Origin: Pseudomonas linyingensis
Lineage (GTDB): Bacteria > Pseudomonadota > Gammaproteobacteria > Pseudomonadales > Pseudomonadaceae
Length of the DNA: 64,000 nt
Direction of reading: 5' to 3'
NCBI RefSeq assembly: GCF_900109175.1
Contig: NZ_FNZE01000015.1
Coordinates: 51,830 to 115,829 of the forward strand
In this document: positions 50,632 through 59,886 of the stretch, one piece after another
Numbering within the stretch: position 1 is the stretch's first letter
Layout: each line of letters starts with the position of its first letter
Notes under the pieces: model-generated
The model's input: only the letters and a program-made list of their open reading frames with translations
Databases searched by the model: none
What the model was told of the DNA's origin: nothing
Made by a program: the position numbers and the translations under genes

Positions 50632-51498
50632 TCAGCTCGGCAGCAGGGCGCGCAGCCAGGCACAGACGTCGGCGGCGCCGGCCTCGCGCAGACCCTCGCC
50701 GAGGGCATTGGCCTCGTTCTGGGTGCGCGGCAGGAGGAGAAATTCCGGGCCGCCGCTGTCGCGCAGCAGGGCCAGGCGCGAGTAGGGCATGCCGGTGAGC
50801 AGCAGGCGCATGAAGCGCGCATCGCTCCAGGCGGCGGCGGGCATGGCCAAGACGTGGTAGCCGGCCTCCAGTTGCTCGAGTCCGCTACGGTTGAGACGGT
50901 ACTCGCTGAGTACTGCCGGCATCTGCAGGGTTAGGCCGCGACGGCGAGCGTAGGCGATCGCGCAGGCAAAGGCCTGCGGGGCCTGCTCGCCGCTCCAGAA
51001 ATAGCGCTCCCCGCGCCAGTTGGCCTGGCGCAGGTGCAGGGTTTCGCCGCTGGCGTGATGCGGCAGCGCCTGCGCCAGGGTACGGCTGAAGTCCTTGTAG
51101 CTGATCAGGCGGATGTTGCGGCAGGCCGGTGAGGCCGCGTAGTCCTCGAAGCGGGTAAAGCGTGCGCCCGGCTCCGCCACGCCGCCGAGTCCGTCGACCC
51201 AGCGCAGGTCGAACTCGCTGATCGGGCGGGCGTTCACGCTGATCAGGGCGCGCAGCGCGGCGTGCGCGGCGGCCTTGTCTTCCTGTACCGGTCCGGACAG
51301 CGCACTCCGTGGCAGATCGGCCAGGCGCTGCAGCGGTGGGCCATCCTGCCACCAGATGCTGTCCGGTACTTCCGGCAGCGGACCGAAAGGCAGACGCAGA
51401 CGCGCAGCCTGCTCGCGCAACTGCTGGCTGCCGCGACGCGCCAGGCCGAAGAGGCCGAGCATGCCTGCAAAACGGTCGATCAGAGAAAAGGAGGGCAT
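50632..51498 (-). CDS. Conserved hypothetical protein upstream of pyrD
   Basis: This 288-residue soluble protein has no clear motif known to me. A protein of this kind lies next to pyrD in other pseudomonads (possibly the DUF6685 family; low certainty). The start at 51498 (MPSFSLIDRFAGMLGLFGLARRG) is chosen because the 45 codons upstream have no ribosome site and are low-complexity. There is no signal peptide, although residues 5-20 are mildly hydrophobic. It contains basic and aromatic segments (NWRGERYFWSGEQAPQAFACAIAYARRRG). It is divergent from pyrD. Confidence 0.72.
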   Translation of the reverse strand: MPSFSLIDRFAGMLGLFGLARRGSQQLREQAARLRLPFGPLPEVPDSIWWQDGPPLQRLADLPRSALSGPVQEDKAAAHAALRALISVNARPISEFDLRWVDGLGGVAEPGARFTRFEDYAASPACRNIRLISYKDFSRTLAQALPHHASGETLHLRQANWRGERYFWSGEQAPQAFACAIAYARRRGLTLQMPAVLSEYRLNRSGLEQLEAGYHVLAMPAAAWSDARFMRLLLTGMPYSRLALLRDSGGPEFLLLPRTQNEANALGEGLREAGAADVCAWLRALLPS

Positions 51499-51691
51499 AT
51501 CCACGCCTGAATGCTTCCTGCATACAGATAAGTTATAGGCGCTGTGGCGTATGACGCCGTCCGGTAGCGGCCTAACAGGCGTCAAGATTAACCGACTTCG
51601 CCTCGCGAAAAAATGCTGGCGCGTGGCTGGCACTGGAAACGGCGGCTTTCGGATGGGCGGTAGCGACTTCGCCCGGCAGCAACGGCTGGGC

Positions 51692-51697
51692 TATAAT
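51692..51697 (+). promoter_or_regulatory. -10 box of pyrD promoter
   Basis: A perfect TATAAT lies 35 bp before the pyrD start. No good -35 is seen at 17 bp. Confidence 0.45.
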
Positions 51698-51731
51698 CTG
51701 CGCCCCGATGACCTGCTGATGACCCCTGCCC

Positions 51732-52757
51732 ATGTATGCTCTGGCTCGCGAGCTGCTGTTCAAACTGAATCCGGAAACCTCCCACGAACTGGCTGTCGAC
51801 CTGATCGGTGCCGGTGGCCGCCTCGGCCTCAATCGGCTGGTCTGCCAGACGCCGCGCCTGCCGGTGACGGTGATGGGCCTGGAATTCCCCAATCCGGTCG
51901 GGTTGGCGGCCGGTCTGGACAAGAACGGCGACGCCATCGACGGCTTCGCCCAGCTGGGCTTCGGCTTCATCGAGATCGGCACCGTGACCCCGCGGCCGCA
52001 GCCGGGCAACCCCAAGCCACGCCTGTTTCGTCTGCCGCAGGCCGAAGCGATCATCAACCGCATGGGCTTCAACAACCAGGGCGTCGATCATCTGCTGGAG
52101 CGGGTCAAGGCGGCCAAGTACCGCGGTGTGCTCGGCATCAATATCGGCAAGAACTTCGATACCCCGGTCGAGCGTGCGGTGGACGACTATCTGCTCTGCC
52201 TGGACAAGGTCTACGCCCATGCCAGCTACGTAACGGTCAACGTCAGCTCGCCGAACACTCCCGGTCTGCGCAGCCTGCAGTTCGGCGACTCGCTCAAGCA
52301 GCTGCTCGAGGCCCTGCGCGTGCGTCAGGAAGAGCTGACCGTGCGCCATGGTCGCCGTGTGCCGCTGGCGATCAAGATCGCTCCGGACATGAGCGACGAG
52401 GAGACCGTGCTGGTCGCCCGCGCCCTGCTGGATACCGGTATGGATGCGGTGATCGCCACCAACACCACCCTTGGCCGCGAAGGCGTCGAAGGGCTGGCGC
52501 ATGCCGACGAGGCCGGCGGTCTGTCCGGGGCGCCGGTGCGCGACAAGAGCACCCACACCGTACGGATACTGGCCGGCGAACTGGCGGGAAAGCTGCCGAT
52601 CATCGCGGTCGGCGGCATCACCGAGGGCGTGCATGCGACGGAGAAGATGGCCGCCGGCGCCAGCCTGGTGCAGATCTATTCCGGTTTCATCTACAAGGGG
52701 CCGGCGCTGATCCGCGCCGCGGTGGATGCCATCGCGGCCGCCGGCAACAAGCGGTAA
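51732..52757 (+). CDS. pyrD: Quinone-dependent dihydroorotate dehydrogenase (class 2)
   Basis: PyrD oxidises dihydroorotate to orotate in pyrimidine synthesis and passes electrons to quinone at the inner membrane. It has 341 residues. The N-terminal membrane-associating helices start [23 protein letters not shown]-binding [23 protein letters not shown] and the catalytic serine loop [18 protein letters not shown] are intact, as are [11 protein letters not shown] and [31 protein letters not shown]. It converges with rmf. Confidence 0.97.
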   Translation: MYALARELLFKLNPETSHELAVDLIGAGGRLGLNRLVCQTPRLPVTVMGLEFPNPVGLAAGLDKNGDAIDGFAQLGFGFIEIGTVTPRPQPGNPKPRLFRLPQAEAIINRMGFNNQGVDHLLERVKAAKYRGVLGINIGKNFDTPVERAVDDYLLCLDKVYAHASYVTVNVSSPNTPGLRSLQFGDSLKQLLEALRVRQEELTVRHGRRVPLAIKIAPDMSDEETVLVARALLDTGMDAVIATNTTLGREGVEGLAHADEAGGLSGAPVRDKSTHTVRILAGELAGKLPIIAVGGITEGVHATEKMAAGASLVQIYSGFIYKGPALIRAAVDAIAAAGNKR

Positions 52758-52776
52758 GCGACGCTACACAAAAGAA

Positions 52777-52798
52777 CAGGGCTCCCGAAGGAGCCCTG
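52777..52798. terminator. Hairpin after pyrD
   Basis: A perfect 9-bp stem CAGGGCTCC/GGAGCCCTG (52777-52785, 52790-52798) with a CGAA loop lies between convergent pyrD and rmf. There is no T-run on this strand. Confidence 0.6.
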
Positions 52799-52862
52799 GC
52801 GAGGATGGATGGAAAAAGCCGGTATCTAAATGGCTGACTCTAGGCTCTAGGTAAGGTAGCTG

Positions 52863-53078
52863 TCAGCCGACAGCGTGGATTTCGTTGAGACGATGAACGC
52901 CGGCAGCGCCGGTCATGCCCTCCCAGTTGTCGACACGGCCTTCGCGCCAGCCGCTGAGCCAAGCCTGGCGAGCGGTGGGAAGGGTGAAGGGGCACATGTC
53001 ACGGGATTTCCCGCTGACGCCATACTGATAACCGCGCAAAAAGGCTCTTTCCAACGGATCACGCTTAAGTCTTCTCAT
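52863..53078 (-). CDS. rmf: Ribosome modulation factor
   Basis: RMF pairs 70S ribosomes into inactive 100S dimers in stationary phase. The 71-residue protein has the family core MRRLKRDPLERAFLRGYQYG, SGKSRDMCPF and ARQAWLSGWREGR. It stands alone, convergent with pyrD and divergent from rlmKL, as in other pseudomonads. The region just upstream carries two back-to-back perfect hairpins that would form in the rmf leader RNA. Confidence 0.95.
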   Translation of the reverse strand: MRRLKRDPLERAFLRGYQYGVSGKSRDMCPFTLPTARQAWLSGWREGRVDNWEGMTGAAGVHRLNEIHAVG

Positions 53079-53115
53079 CGGGTATTGCCCTCGTTCGTTG
53101 ACTGTACTGTCCCGT

Positions 53116-53147
53116 TGGCCTCTTGGAGGCCAGGCAGATTGTCTGCC
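53116..53147 (-). promoter_or_regulatory. Tandem perfect hairpins in the rmf leader
   Basis: Stem 1 is 7 bp, TGGCCTC/GAGGCCA (53116-53122, 53126-53132). Stem 2 is 6 bp, GGCAGA/TCTGCC (53133-53138, 53142-53147). Each has a 3-nt TTG loop (CAA in the rmf transcript) and there is no base between them. They end 38 bp upstream of the rmf start codon. Confidence 0.6.
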
Positions 53148-53414
53148 ACTTGCGTGCTGCCCGCTGCCGGCGTGGCGAGCAAATTCCGCAGCTCTTGCGG
53201 CTGCGGACTGGGTTCAGTTCTAACCAATGCCCACGATCCTGTGAATGATCGTTTTGTCATAAGGGCTTAATCAAAATGGTTTCTCGACTATAAGTCGCTA
53301 CGATCATCGCCCGGCACGCCCGGCGGCTCGTGTTGTGGCAGACTTTGTACCGATACCGAACAACTTGAGGGGAGCGGCCGCGGTTGGCGGTCATCCTCCG
53401 ACGAAGGGTTGCCT

Positions 53415-53429
53415 GTAACCCGGCGTTAC
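53415..53429. promoter_or_regulatory. Inverted repeat GTAAC-N5-GTTAC upstream of rlmKL
   Basis: Perfect 5-bp arms with a CCGGC centre lie 64 bp before the rlmKL start. It is operator-like, and the binding protein is unknown. Confidence 0.35.
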
Positions 53430-53440
53430 AATCAATTACC

Positions 53441-53486
53441 CATTACGGGCTCCGCCCTCTGGCCATCACGGGCTCTGCCCCTGGAA
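53441..53486 (+). repeat. Imperfect 23-bp tandem duplication before rlmKL
   Basis: The copies begin CATTACGGGCTCCGCCC (53441) and CATCACGGGCTCTGCCC (53464) and differ by two substitutions and one indel. The second copy ends just before the rlmKL start. Confidence 0.6.
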
Positions 53487-53492
53487 TACTGC

Positions 53493-55712
53493 ATGTCCGA
53501 TCTGTACCCACTCGTTCTCACCAGTCCCAAGGGCCTGGAAACCCTGCTGCTCGAGGAGGCCAACGCACTGGGGCTGCTCGACGGACGCTCGCAGGTGGCC
53601 GCCGTGCAGGGGCAGGGCAGCCTGGAAACCGCCTATCGCCTGTGTCTGTGGTCGCGTCTGGCCAACCGCGTGTTGCTGGTCCTCGGCCGCTTCCCGGTCG
53701 ACAACGCCGAGGCACTGTACGAGGCCGTGCGTTCGGTCGACTGGAGCGAGCACCTGCTGCCCACCGGCAGCCTGGCGGTGGAGTTCTCCGGCCGTGGCGC
53801 CGGCATCGACAACACCCACTTCGGTGCCCTCAAGGTCAAGGACGGCATCGTCGACAGCCTGCGCACCGCGTCCGGTGAGCGCCCGTCGGTGGACAAGTAC
53901 GAGCCCGACCTGCGCGTGCATGCGCGCCTGGAGCGCGGCGAGCTGGTGCTGTCGCTGGACCTGTCCGGCTTCAGCCTGCACCAGCGCGGCTACCGCCTGC
54001 AGCAGGGCGCCGCGCCGCTCAAGGAAAACCTCGCCGCGGCGATCCTCATCCGTGCCGGCTGGCCGCGCATCGCCGCCGAGGGCGGCGCGCTGAGCGACCC
54101 GATGTGCGGCGTCGGTACCTTCCTGGTCGAGGCCGGGATGATCGCCGCCGACATCGCTCCCAACCTCAAGCGCGAGAAGTGGGGCTTCTCCAACTGGCTC
54201 GGCCACGTGCCGGCCATCTGGAAGAAGCTGCACGAGGAAGCCGAGGCGCGCGCCGCCGCCGGCCTGGCCCGCGAGCCGTTGTGGATCCGTGGCTACGAGG
54301 CCGATCCGCGCCTGATCCAGCCGGGACGCAACAACGTCGAGCGCGCCGGTCTGTCCGAGTGGGTGAAGATCTACCAGGGCGAGCTGGCCACCTTCGAGCC
54401 GCGTCCGGACCAGAACCAGAAGGGCCTGGTGGTGTGCAACCCGCCCTACGGCGAGCGTCTCGGCGACGAAGCCAGCCTGCTGTACCTCTACCAGAACCTC
54501 GGCGAGCGCCTGCGCCAGGCGTGCCTGAACTGGGAGGCGGCGGTATTCACCGGCGCCCCGGAACTGGGCAAGCGCATGGGCATCCGCAGCCACAAGCAGT
54601 ACGCCTTCTGGAACGGCGCGCTGCCGTGCAAGCTGCTGTTGTTCAAGGTGCTGCCCGAGCAGTTCGTCACCGGGCGCAACGAGTCGGCCGCGCAGCCGGC
54701 GCCGAGTCAGGCGCGGATGATCGGCGGCCAGTTGGTCGAGCGTCCGCCGGCGGTGCGCAGCGAGCCAGCGCGGCTGTCCGAGGGCGGGCAGATGTTCGCC
54801 AACCGCCTGCAGAAGAACCTCAAGACCCTGGGCAAGTGGGCGCGCAAGGAAGGCGTCGAGTGCTACCGCCTGTACGATGCCGACATGCCCGAATACGCCC
54901 TGGCGGTGGATCTGTACGCCGACTGGGTGCACGTCCAGGAGTACGCGCCGCCGCGCTCGATCGACCCGGACAAGGCCCAGGCACGCCTGCTCGATGCCCT
55001 GGCGGCGATTCCCCAGGCGCTGGACATGGACCCTGCGCGGGTGGTGATCAAGCGCCGCGAGCGCCAGGCCGGCAAGAAGCAGTACGAACGCCAGGATCAG
55101 CAGGGCCGCTTCATGGAGGTCAGCGAGGGCGGGGTGAAGCTCTTGGTCAACCTGACCGACTACCTGGATACCGGCCTGTTTCTCGACCACCGGCCGCTGC
55201 GCCTGCGCATCCAGCGCGAGGCGGCTGGCAAGCGCTTCCTCAACCTGTACTGCTACACGGCGACGGCCACCGTGCATGCGGCCAAGGGCGGCGCGCGCAG
55301 CACCACCAGCGTCGACCTGTCGAAGACCTACCTGGACTGGGCGCGGCGCAACCTGGCGCTCAACGGCTTCTCCGACAAGCACAAGCTCGAGCAGGGCGAC
55401 GTGATGGAGTGGCTGGAGGCCGATCGCGGCGAATACGAGCTGATCTTCATCGATCCGCCGACCTTCTCCAACTCCAAGCGCATGGAAGGCGTGTTCGACG
55501 TGCAGCGTGACCATGTGCACCTGCTCGACCTGGCCATGGCGCGCCTGGCCAGGGGCGGGGTGCTGTACTTCTCCAACAACTTCCGCAAGTTCCAGCTCGA
55601 TCCTCTGCTGGAGCAGCGCTATGCGGTGGAGGAGATCAGTGCACAGACCCTGGACCCGGACTTCGCCCGCAATCCGAAGATCCACCGTGCCTGGCGGCTG
55701 ACCGCTCGATAG
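53493..55712 (+). CDS. rlmKL: Bifunctional 23S rRNA methyltransferase RlmKL
   Basis: This protein modifies 23S rRNA at G2445 (N2, RlmL half) and G2069 (N7, RlmK half). It has 739 residues with a THUMP domain (about 40-155), the RlmL methyltransferase (DPMCGVGTFLVEAG, and the catalytic NPPYGERL near 310) and the C-terminal RlmK domain (LFLDHRPLR, FLNLYCYTATATVHAA, IDPPTFSNSKRM). The ATG at 53493 (MSDLYPLVLTSPKGLE) is the family start. It shares a bidirectional terminator with dacB. Confidence 0.96.
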   Translation: MSDLYPLVLTSPKGLETLLLEEANALGLLDGRSQVAAVQGQGSLETAYRLCLWSRLANRVLLVLGRFPVDNAEALYEAVRSVDWSEHLLPTGSLAVEFSGRGAGIDNTHFGALKVKDGIVDSLRTASGERPSVDKYEPDLRVHARLERGELVLSLDLSGFSLHQRGYRLQQGAAPLKENLAAAILIRAGWPRIAAEGGALSDPMCGVGTFLVEAGMIAADIAPNLKREKWGFSNWLGHVPAIWKKLHEEAEARAAAGLAREPLWIRGYEADPRLIQPGRNNVERAGLSEWVKIYQGELATFEPRPDQNQKGLVVCNPPYGERLGDEASLLYLYQNLGERLRQACLNWEAAVFTGAPELGKRMGIRSHKQYAFWNGALPCKLLLFKVLPEQFVTGRNESAAQPAPSQARMIGGQLVERPPAVRSEPARLSEGGQMFANRLQKNLKTLGKWARKEGVECYRLYDADMPEYALAVDLYADWVHVQEYAPPRSIDPDKAQARLLDALAAIPQALDMDPARVVIKRRERQAGKKQYERQDQQGRFMEVSEGGVKLLVNLTDYLDTGLFLDHRPLRLRIQREAAGKRFLNLYCYTATATVHAAKGGARSTTSVDLSKTYLDWARRNLALNGFSDKHKLEQGDVMEWLEADRGEYELIFIDPPTFSNSKRMEGVFDVQRDHVHLLDLAMARLARGGVLYFSNNFRKFQLDPLLEQRYAVEEISAQTLDPDFARNPKIHRAWRLTAR

Positions 55713-55785
55713 AGCCCGTCGCCGCTGGGGGGATCACGCCTCTGTACGGCTGATTCCCCCGGCGATCTTCGCGGTCATGCCAACA

Positions 55786-55823
55786 AAAAACCGCCTGTCC
55801 GGTGTCCCGGGCAGGCGGTTTTT
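55786..55823. terminator. Bidirectional terminator between rlmKL and dacB
   Basis: A perfect 12-bp stem (55786-55797 with 55812-55823) has an A-run on the left arm and a T-run on the right, so it can terminate both convergent genes. Confidence 0.85.
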
Positions 55824-55833
55824 CGTTGTCGGC

Positions 55834-57336
55834 TCAGCGGCCCAGGCTGGCGAGGGTGCCTGGCTGGCGGTACAGCTCCTGCAACACCTGGTCGAGGATC
55901 GCCGAGGCGCCCCATGGCCGAGGGTGGTTGAGGATGGCGACCACCGCCCAGGTGTGCCCCTGGGCGTCGCGGCTGAAGCCGGCGAGGGCGCGCACGTTGT
56001 TCAGCGTGCCGGTCTTCAGGTGTGCGTTGCCGGCCAGCGGGGTGTTGCGCATGCGCTTGCGCAGGGTGCCGTCCATCGCCGCCAGCGGCATCGAGGCGAT
56101 GAACTCGGCGGCGTAGGGGCTCTTCCAGGCCGCATGCAGCATGGCGGCCATCTCCCGCGCGGTGATGCGTTCGCGGCGCGACAGGCCGGAGCCGTTCTCC
56201 ATCATCAGGTTCGGGGCGCGGATGCCCTTGCGGGTCAGCCACTGGTCGATGGCGCGGTGGGCGGCGCTGGCGTCGTTGCCATCGCCGGGCAGGCGGTGGC
56301 GTGCGCCGATCGACAGGAACAGCTGGCGAGCCATGGTGTTGTTGCTGTACTTGTTGATGTCGCGGATCACCTCGACCACGTCCGGTGAAAAGGCCTGGGC
56401 GAGCAGACGGGCATTGCCCGGGGTGGCGCCGAGGCGGTCCTGGCCGGCGATGGAGCCGCCTAGCTCGCTCCACAGCGCGCGCACCGTGCCTCCGGTAAAG
56501 GCCGGGTGGTCGAGCAGTGACAGGTAGCGCTGGCCGTTGCAGCCTTCCGGAATCTGCCCGGTGGCCACCACGTTGAGGCTGCCGTCCGGCTGCGGCTGGA
56601 AGTTGTAGATGACCTGCGGCCAGCTCGGGCAGGCGGCGGGGGCGGTCACCTTCACCCGGTTGTCGATGCGGATGTAGGGGATCGGCGGCTCGACCTGCAC
56701 CGCGGCGCCGCGGGCCTCGCCGCGGACGATCAGGCGCAGGGTCTTGAGGTTGACCATCAGGGCATCCGGCTCGACCAGGTAGGGCTTGCTCGAGTCGCCG
56801 CCGTCGTCGTCGAAGGGAGTCTGGCCGTCGGTGCGGAAATGGCTGCGTTCCAGTACCAGGTCACCCTGCACCTCCTGCACGCCGGCGTTGCGCAGGTCGC
56901 GCAGCAGCAGCCACAGGCGTTCCATGGTCAGCTTGGGATCGCCGCCACCCTTGAGGTAGAGGTTGCCCTGCAGCACGCCGTTGCGCAGCGGGCCGTCGGT
57001 GTAGAAGGAGGTCTTCCACTGGTGGGTCGGACCGAGCAGCTCCAGGGCCGCATAGGTGGTGACCAGCTTCATGGTCGAGGCCGGGTTCACCGCCACGTCG
57101 GCATTCAGGTAGCTGGGAGTGCCCGGGCCGTCGAGCGGAATCAGCGCCAGCGACAGCGCATCGCTGGTCAGCTTGTGGGCCTTGAGCGCCTGCTCGATCC
57201 GCGGCGGCAGGTTGCTGGCGTGGGCGGGCAGCGGCAGAGCGACAGGCAGGAGCAGGCCGGCCAGGCCGAGCATGCGCAGCGGACGGCCGATGTTCTGGAC
57301 CTTGGCGAGCAAGGACAGGGAAACGCGAAACAGCAT
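55834..57336 (-). CDS. dacB: D-alanyl-D-alanine carboxypeptidase/endopeptidase (PBP4)
   Basis: DacB trims and cuts peptidoglycan cross-links in the periplasm; in P. aeruginosa its loss induces AmpC. All three penicillin-binding motifs are present: SxxK in NPASTMK, SxN in YSNNTMA and KTG in HLKTGTLNN. The large domain-I insertion typical of class C PBPs lies between the first two. The signal peptide ends at PAHA-SN. The start is uncertain: 57336 gives 500 residues and a long n-region, whereas 57273 would give a shorter signal peptide and 57375 a longer one. None has a good Shine-Dalgarno. Confidence 0.9.
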   Translation of the reverse strand: MLFRVSLSLLAKVQNIGRPLRMLGLAGLLLPVALPLPAHASNLPPRIEQALKAHKLTSDALSLALIPLDGPGTPSYLNADVAVNPASTMKLVTTYAALELLGPTHQWKTSFYTDGPLRNGVLQGNLYLKGGGDPKLTMERLWLLLRDLRNAGVQEVQGDLVLERSHFRTDGQTPFDDDGGDSSKPYLVEPDALMVNLKTLRLIVRGEARGAAVQVEPPIPYIRIDNRVKVTAPAACPSWPQVIYNFQPQPDGSLNVVATGQIPEGCNGQRYLSLLDHPAFTGGTVRALWSELGGSIAGQDRLGATPGNARLLAQAFSPDVVEVIRDINKYSNNTMARQLFLSIGARHRLPGDGNDASAAHRAIDQWLTRKGIRAPNLMMENGSGLSRRERITAREMAAMLHAAWKSPYAAEFIASMPLAAMDGTLRKRMRNTPLAGNAHLKTGTLNNVRALAGFSRDAQGHTWAVVAILNHPRPWGASAILDQVLQELYRQPGTLASLGR

Positions 57337-57492
57337 GGGAAGGCTCACATTCGTGAACGGATAGACGAATTTCATTATAAGCCGCAAAGGCTTTGTTCCG
57401 GGGCTTTTCAAGCCGGACGGCGCGGCTGTCATGGGCCTGCCGTGCAGAAGCTGGTAGAGTGCCGCATCCCCATCTGTTCTAAGGATTCCCCC

Positions 57493-57831
57493 ATGGCTAC
57501 CAACCGTTCCCGTCGTCTGCGCAAGAAGCTGTGTGTCGACGAATTCCAGGAACTCGGCTTCGAGCTGCTGCTCAACTACCGTGAAGACCTCGACGAGGTG
57601 GCTGCCGACGCCTTCCTGCAGCAGTTCCTCCAGGAAGCGATCAGCGCCAACGACATGATCTTCATCGGCTGCGACGAGTTCGGCATGGTTTGCCTGGGCA
57701 AGCGTGGCTCGGTGACCGAAGAGCAGCGTGGCAAGGTCGACGCCTGGCTCAAGGGCCGCAGCGAGCTGGAAAGCTACACCCTCGGTGCCCTGGCTGACGC
57801 TTGGTACCCGGAGAAGTCGATCAACGCCTGA
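57493..57831 (+). CDS. yggL: YggL family 50S ribosome-associated protein
   Basis: This 112-residue protein has the YggL (DUF469) pattern: NRSRRLRKKLCVDEFQELGF, RVxL-type DLDEVAADAFLQQFLQEAI, FIGCDEFGMVCL and ALADAWYPE. YggL binds the large ribosomal subunit, and its role is unclear. AAGGA lies nine bases before the ATG. It is divergent from dacB and converges with dgt. Confidence 0.9.
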   Translation: MATNRSRRLRKKLCVDEFQELGFELLLNYREDLDEVAADAFLQQFLQEAISANDMIFIGCDEFGMVCLGKRGSVTEEQRGKVDAWLKGRSELESYTLGALADAWYPEKSINA

Positions 57832-57846
57832 TCGCCGCTTCCGTGC

Positions 57847-57882
57847 AAAAGCCCCGCGCCACTTCGGTGTCGCGGGGCTTTT
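57847..57882. terminator. Bidirectional terminator between yggL and dgt
   Basis: A perfect 12-bp stem (57847-57858 with 57871-57882) encloses a small CAC-TTCG-GTG hairpin. A-run and T-run flanks make it usable on both strands. Confidence 0.88.
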
Positions 57883-57897
57883 GCGTTTCCAGGGGGC

Positions 57898-59229
57898 TTA
57901 TGCCGGGCTGGAGCGGCCGGTCATCTCGCGGGCCATCTCGGTGGCGTAGCTGTCGGTCATCCCGGCGATGAAGTCGATCATCCGCATGTAGGCCTTGTAC
58001 AGCGGCCAGTGCGGATCGGGGGCGTTGTTGCCGAGCAGATCGAGAATGCGCCGGTTCTTGAACGACGGCGTGCGTCCGCCATGCTGCTCCAGCGCGGCGC
58101 CGCAGAAGGCGTTGAGGAGGATCTCCAGGGTGGTGTAGGCGCCGATCTCGTGCAGGGTCTTGCGCTTGTCCTGGAAGATCTTCTCGCGCGCCAGACTCTT
58201 GGCGCGCAGCACGCACTGCTTGGCCGGGCCGTGCATGTGCTCGACCAGGTCGCCCTCCAGGGTGCCGGCGAGCAGGGCGTCGTGCTGGGCGACGAAGGCG
58301 CGCGCCGCCGCATTGGTCAGGTGCTCGATGGCCTTGCCGCGCAGGATCGCCAGCTTGCGCCGGCGCGAGTCCTGCGGACCGAGCTGGCGGTAGGTCTCCG
58401 GCAGGTCGTCGCCGACCAGGTCGAGTAGCAGCGCCTCGACCTCCGGGTAGTCGAGCAGGTCCATCTCCAGGCCGTCCTCGAGGTCGATCAGGCCGTAGCA
58501 GATGTCGTCGGCCGCCTCCATCAGGTAGACCAGCGGGTGACGCGCCCAGCGCTCGGGTTCGAGCTGCGGCAGTTGCAGCTTGCGGGCAATCTGCTCGAGC
58601 AGCGGCAGCTCGCTCTGGTAGCAGCCGAACTTGTGCTTCTTGTAGCCCTGGGCGTCGGCATGCCGGGCGGTCCAGGGGTACTTCAGGTAGCTGCCGAGGG
58701 TGGCGTAGGTCAGCCGGGTGCCGCCGTCGAACTGGTGGTATTCGAGCTGGGTCAGCACGCGAAAGCCCTGGGCGTTGCCTTCGAAGCCGAGGAAGTCGGC
58801 GCGTTCGGCCTCGCTCAGCGCATCCAGCCAGCCGCGCTCGTCGGCCTGCTGGAACCAGTGGCGGATGGCGTCCTCGCCGGAGTGGCCGAATGGCGGATTG
58901 CCGATGTCATGGGCCAGGCAGGCGGACTGTACGATCACGCCCAGATCGCTGGGATCGCACCAGCGCGGCAGGGCGTCGCGGAGGATCTCGCCGACGCGCA
59001 TGCCCAGCGAGCGGCCGACGCAGGCGACCTCCAGGCTGTGGGTCAGGCGGGTATGGATGTGGTCGTTGCTGGACACCGGATGCACCTGGGTCTTGCGCCC
59101 CAGGCGGCGGAAGGCGCCGGAGAAGATGATGCGGTCGTGGTCCTTGTGGAAGGCGCTGCGGCCGAGTTCTTCCGAACTCTGCGCGGGTTTGCCGAACCGT
59201 TCGCGGGTAAGCAGGGTGTGCCAGTCCAA
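57898..59229 (-). CDS. dgt: Deoxyguanosinetriphosphate triphosphohydrolase-like protein
   Basis: This HD-domain dNTP triphosphohydrolase has 443 residues and splits dNTPs into deoxynucleoside and triphosphate. The metal site is intact: RLTHSLEV (His64), [16 protein letters not shown] (His107, Asp108) and the distal aspartate region [16 protein letters not shown]. The start is a TTG at 59229 with GAGGAT about seven bases upstream. No in-frame ATG occurs before the conserved [23 protein letters not shown]. It matches the dGTPase-like group with relaxed specificity more than E. coli Dgt (505 residues). Confidence 0.92.
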   Translation of the reverse strand: MDWHTLLTRERFGKPAQSSEELGRSAFHKDHDRIIFSGAFRRLGRKTQVHPVSSNDHIHTRLTHSLEVACVGRSLGMRVGEILRDALPRWCDPSDLGVIVQSACLAHDIGNPPFGHSGEDAIRHWFQQADERGWLDALSEAERADFLGFEGNAQGFRVLTQLEYHQFDGGTRLTYATLGSYLKYPWTARHADAQGYKKHKFGCYQSELPLLEQIARKLQLPQLEPERWARHPLVYLMEAADDICYGLIDLEDGLEMDLLDYPEVEALLLDLVGDDLPETYRQLGPQDSRRRKLAILRGKAIEHLTNAAARAFVAQHDALLAGTLEGDLVEHMHGPAKQCVLRAKSLAREKIFQDKRKTLHEIGAYTTLEILLNAFCGAALEQHGGRTPSFKNRRILDLLGNNAPDPHWPLYKAYMRMIDFIAGMTDSYATEMAREMTGRSSPA

Positions 59230-59301
59230 GGGAGATCCTCAGCAATCGCGGAGACTCCAGCTTGCTGTCTGGCGCGCCGGCCTGCAAGCCCTGCCGCGAG
59301 T

Positions 59302-59649
59302 TCAGGAGCCGGTGAGGCCGAACTGCAGCGGGCACCAGGCGGCTGGCTGCGGGCAGGTGCTCAGGGCGGCGGCGTCGATGTCGACCAGCAGCAGGCGGCG
59401 GCCGTTGTCGATGCACTGGCCGGCGGTCAGGCAGTACTGGTTGCTGGTGACGTCGCGGTAGGTGGGTGACAGGGTCAGTCGCCACTCGTCGAGACCCTCG
59501 GCCAGCAACTGGTGGAAGTACGGGCGCCACGACCAGTTGTGGCGCAGGTAGCTGGGATCCTCGCGCCAGCCCTCGCCGCGCCACTCGCAGTTGGGGGTGA
59601 TCCGCGCTCCGCTGCGGCCGCAGAGGGGAACCTCAAAACGTACAGTCAT
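59302..59649 (-). CDS. Small protein resembling a solo PDC/Cache sensor domain
   Basis: This 115-residue protein (MTVRFEVPLCGRSGARITPNCEW...) has no signal peptide or membrane helix. The core SYLRHNWSWRPYFHQLL, TLSPTYRDVTSNQYCLTAGQ and NGRRLLLVDIDAA resembles the ligand-binding half of PDC/Cache sensor domains, which are normally fused to receptors. Standing alone, it may be a small soluble binding protein. It contains five cysteines. The neighbours are dgt (same strand, downstream) and an MFS gene (divergent). Confidence 0.65.
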   Translation of the reverse strand: MTVRFEVPLCGRSGARITPNCEWRGEGWREDPSYLRHNWSWRPYFHQLLAEGLDEWRLTLSPTYRDVTSNQYCLTAGQCIDNGRRLLLVDIDAAALSTCPQPAAWCPLQFGLTGS

Positions 59650-59886
59650 CAATTGATCGGTGTTTGTCGTCTTTTGCAAAGCGCAGCGGTGGATTTTGAG
59701 CCTAGAGTCGAGTCGGCCCCCTGGTATTGCGTGCTCGGAGCCAGGGGACCCGGTTTCCAGGATGAACCCAGACAATCCCTGAACAGTGTCAACGGGGATA
59801 AGCACCCAGCCTCCGCGTCTGCATTTCAGAAGGGCGGAAGGGGACTGGCTTGCTAGGGTGACAACAGCTGCAATAAGGAGAAAAAC

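Larger units (their letters stand above)
53079..53492. other. Long divergent spacer between rmf and rlmKL
   Basis: This 414-bp spacer has no credible gene. It holds the tandem hairpins of the rmf leader, a longer imperfect hairpin TCCGCAG/CTGCGGA near 53186-53208, an AT-rich stretch near 53250-53300 that is the likely rmf promoter zone, and two repeats close to rlmKL. Confidence 0.55.
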
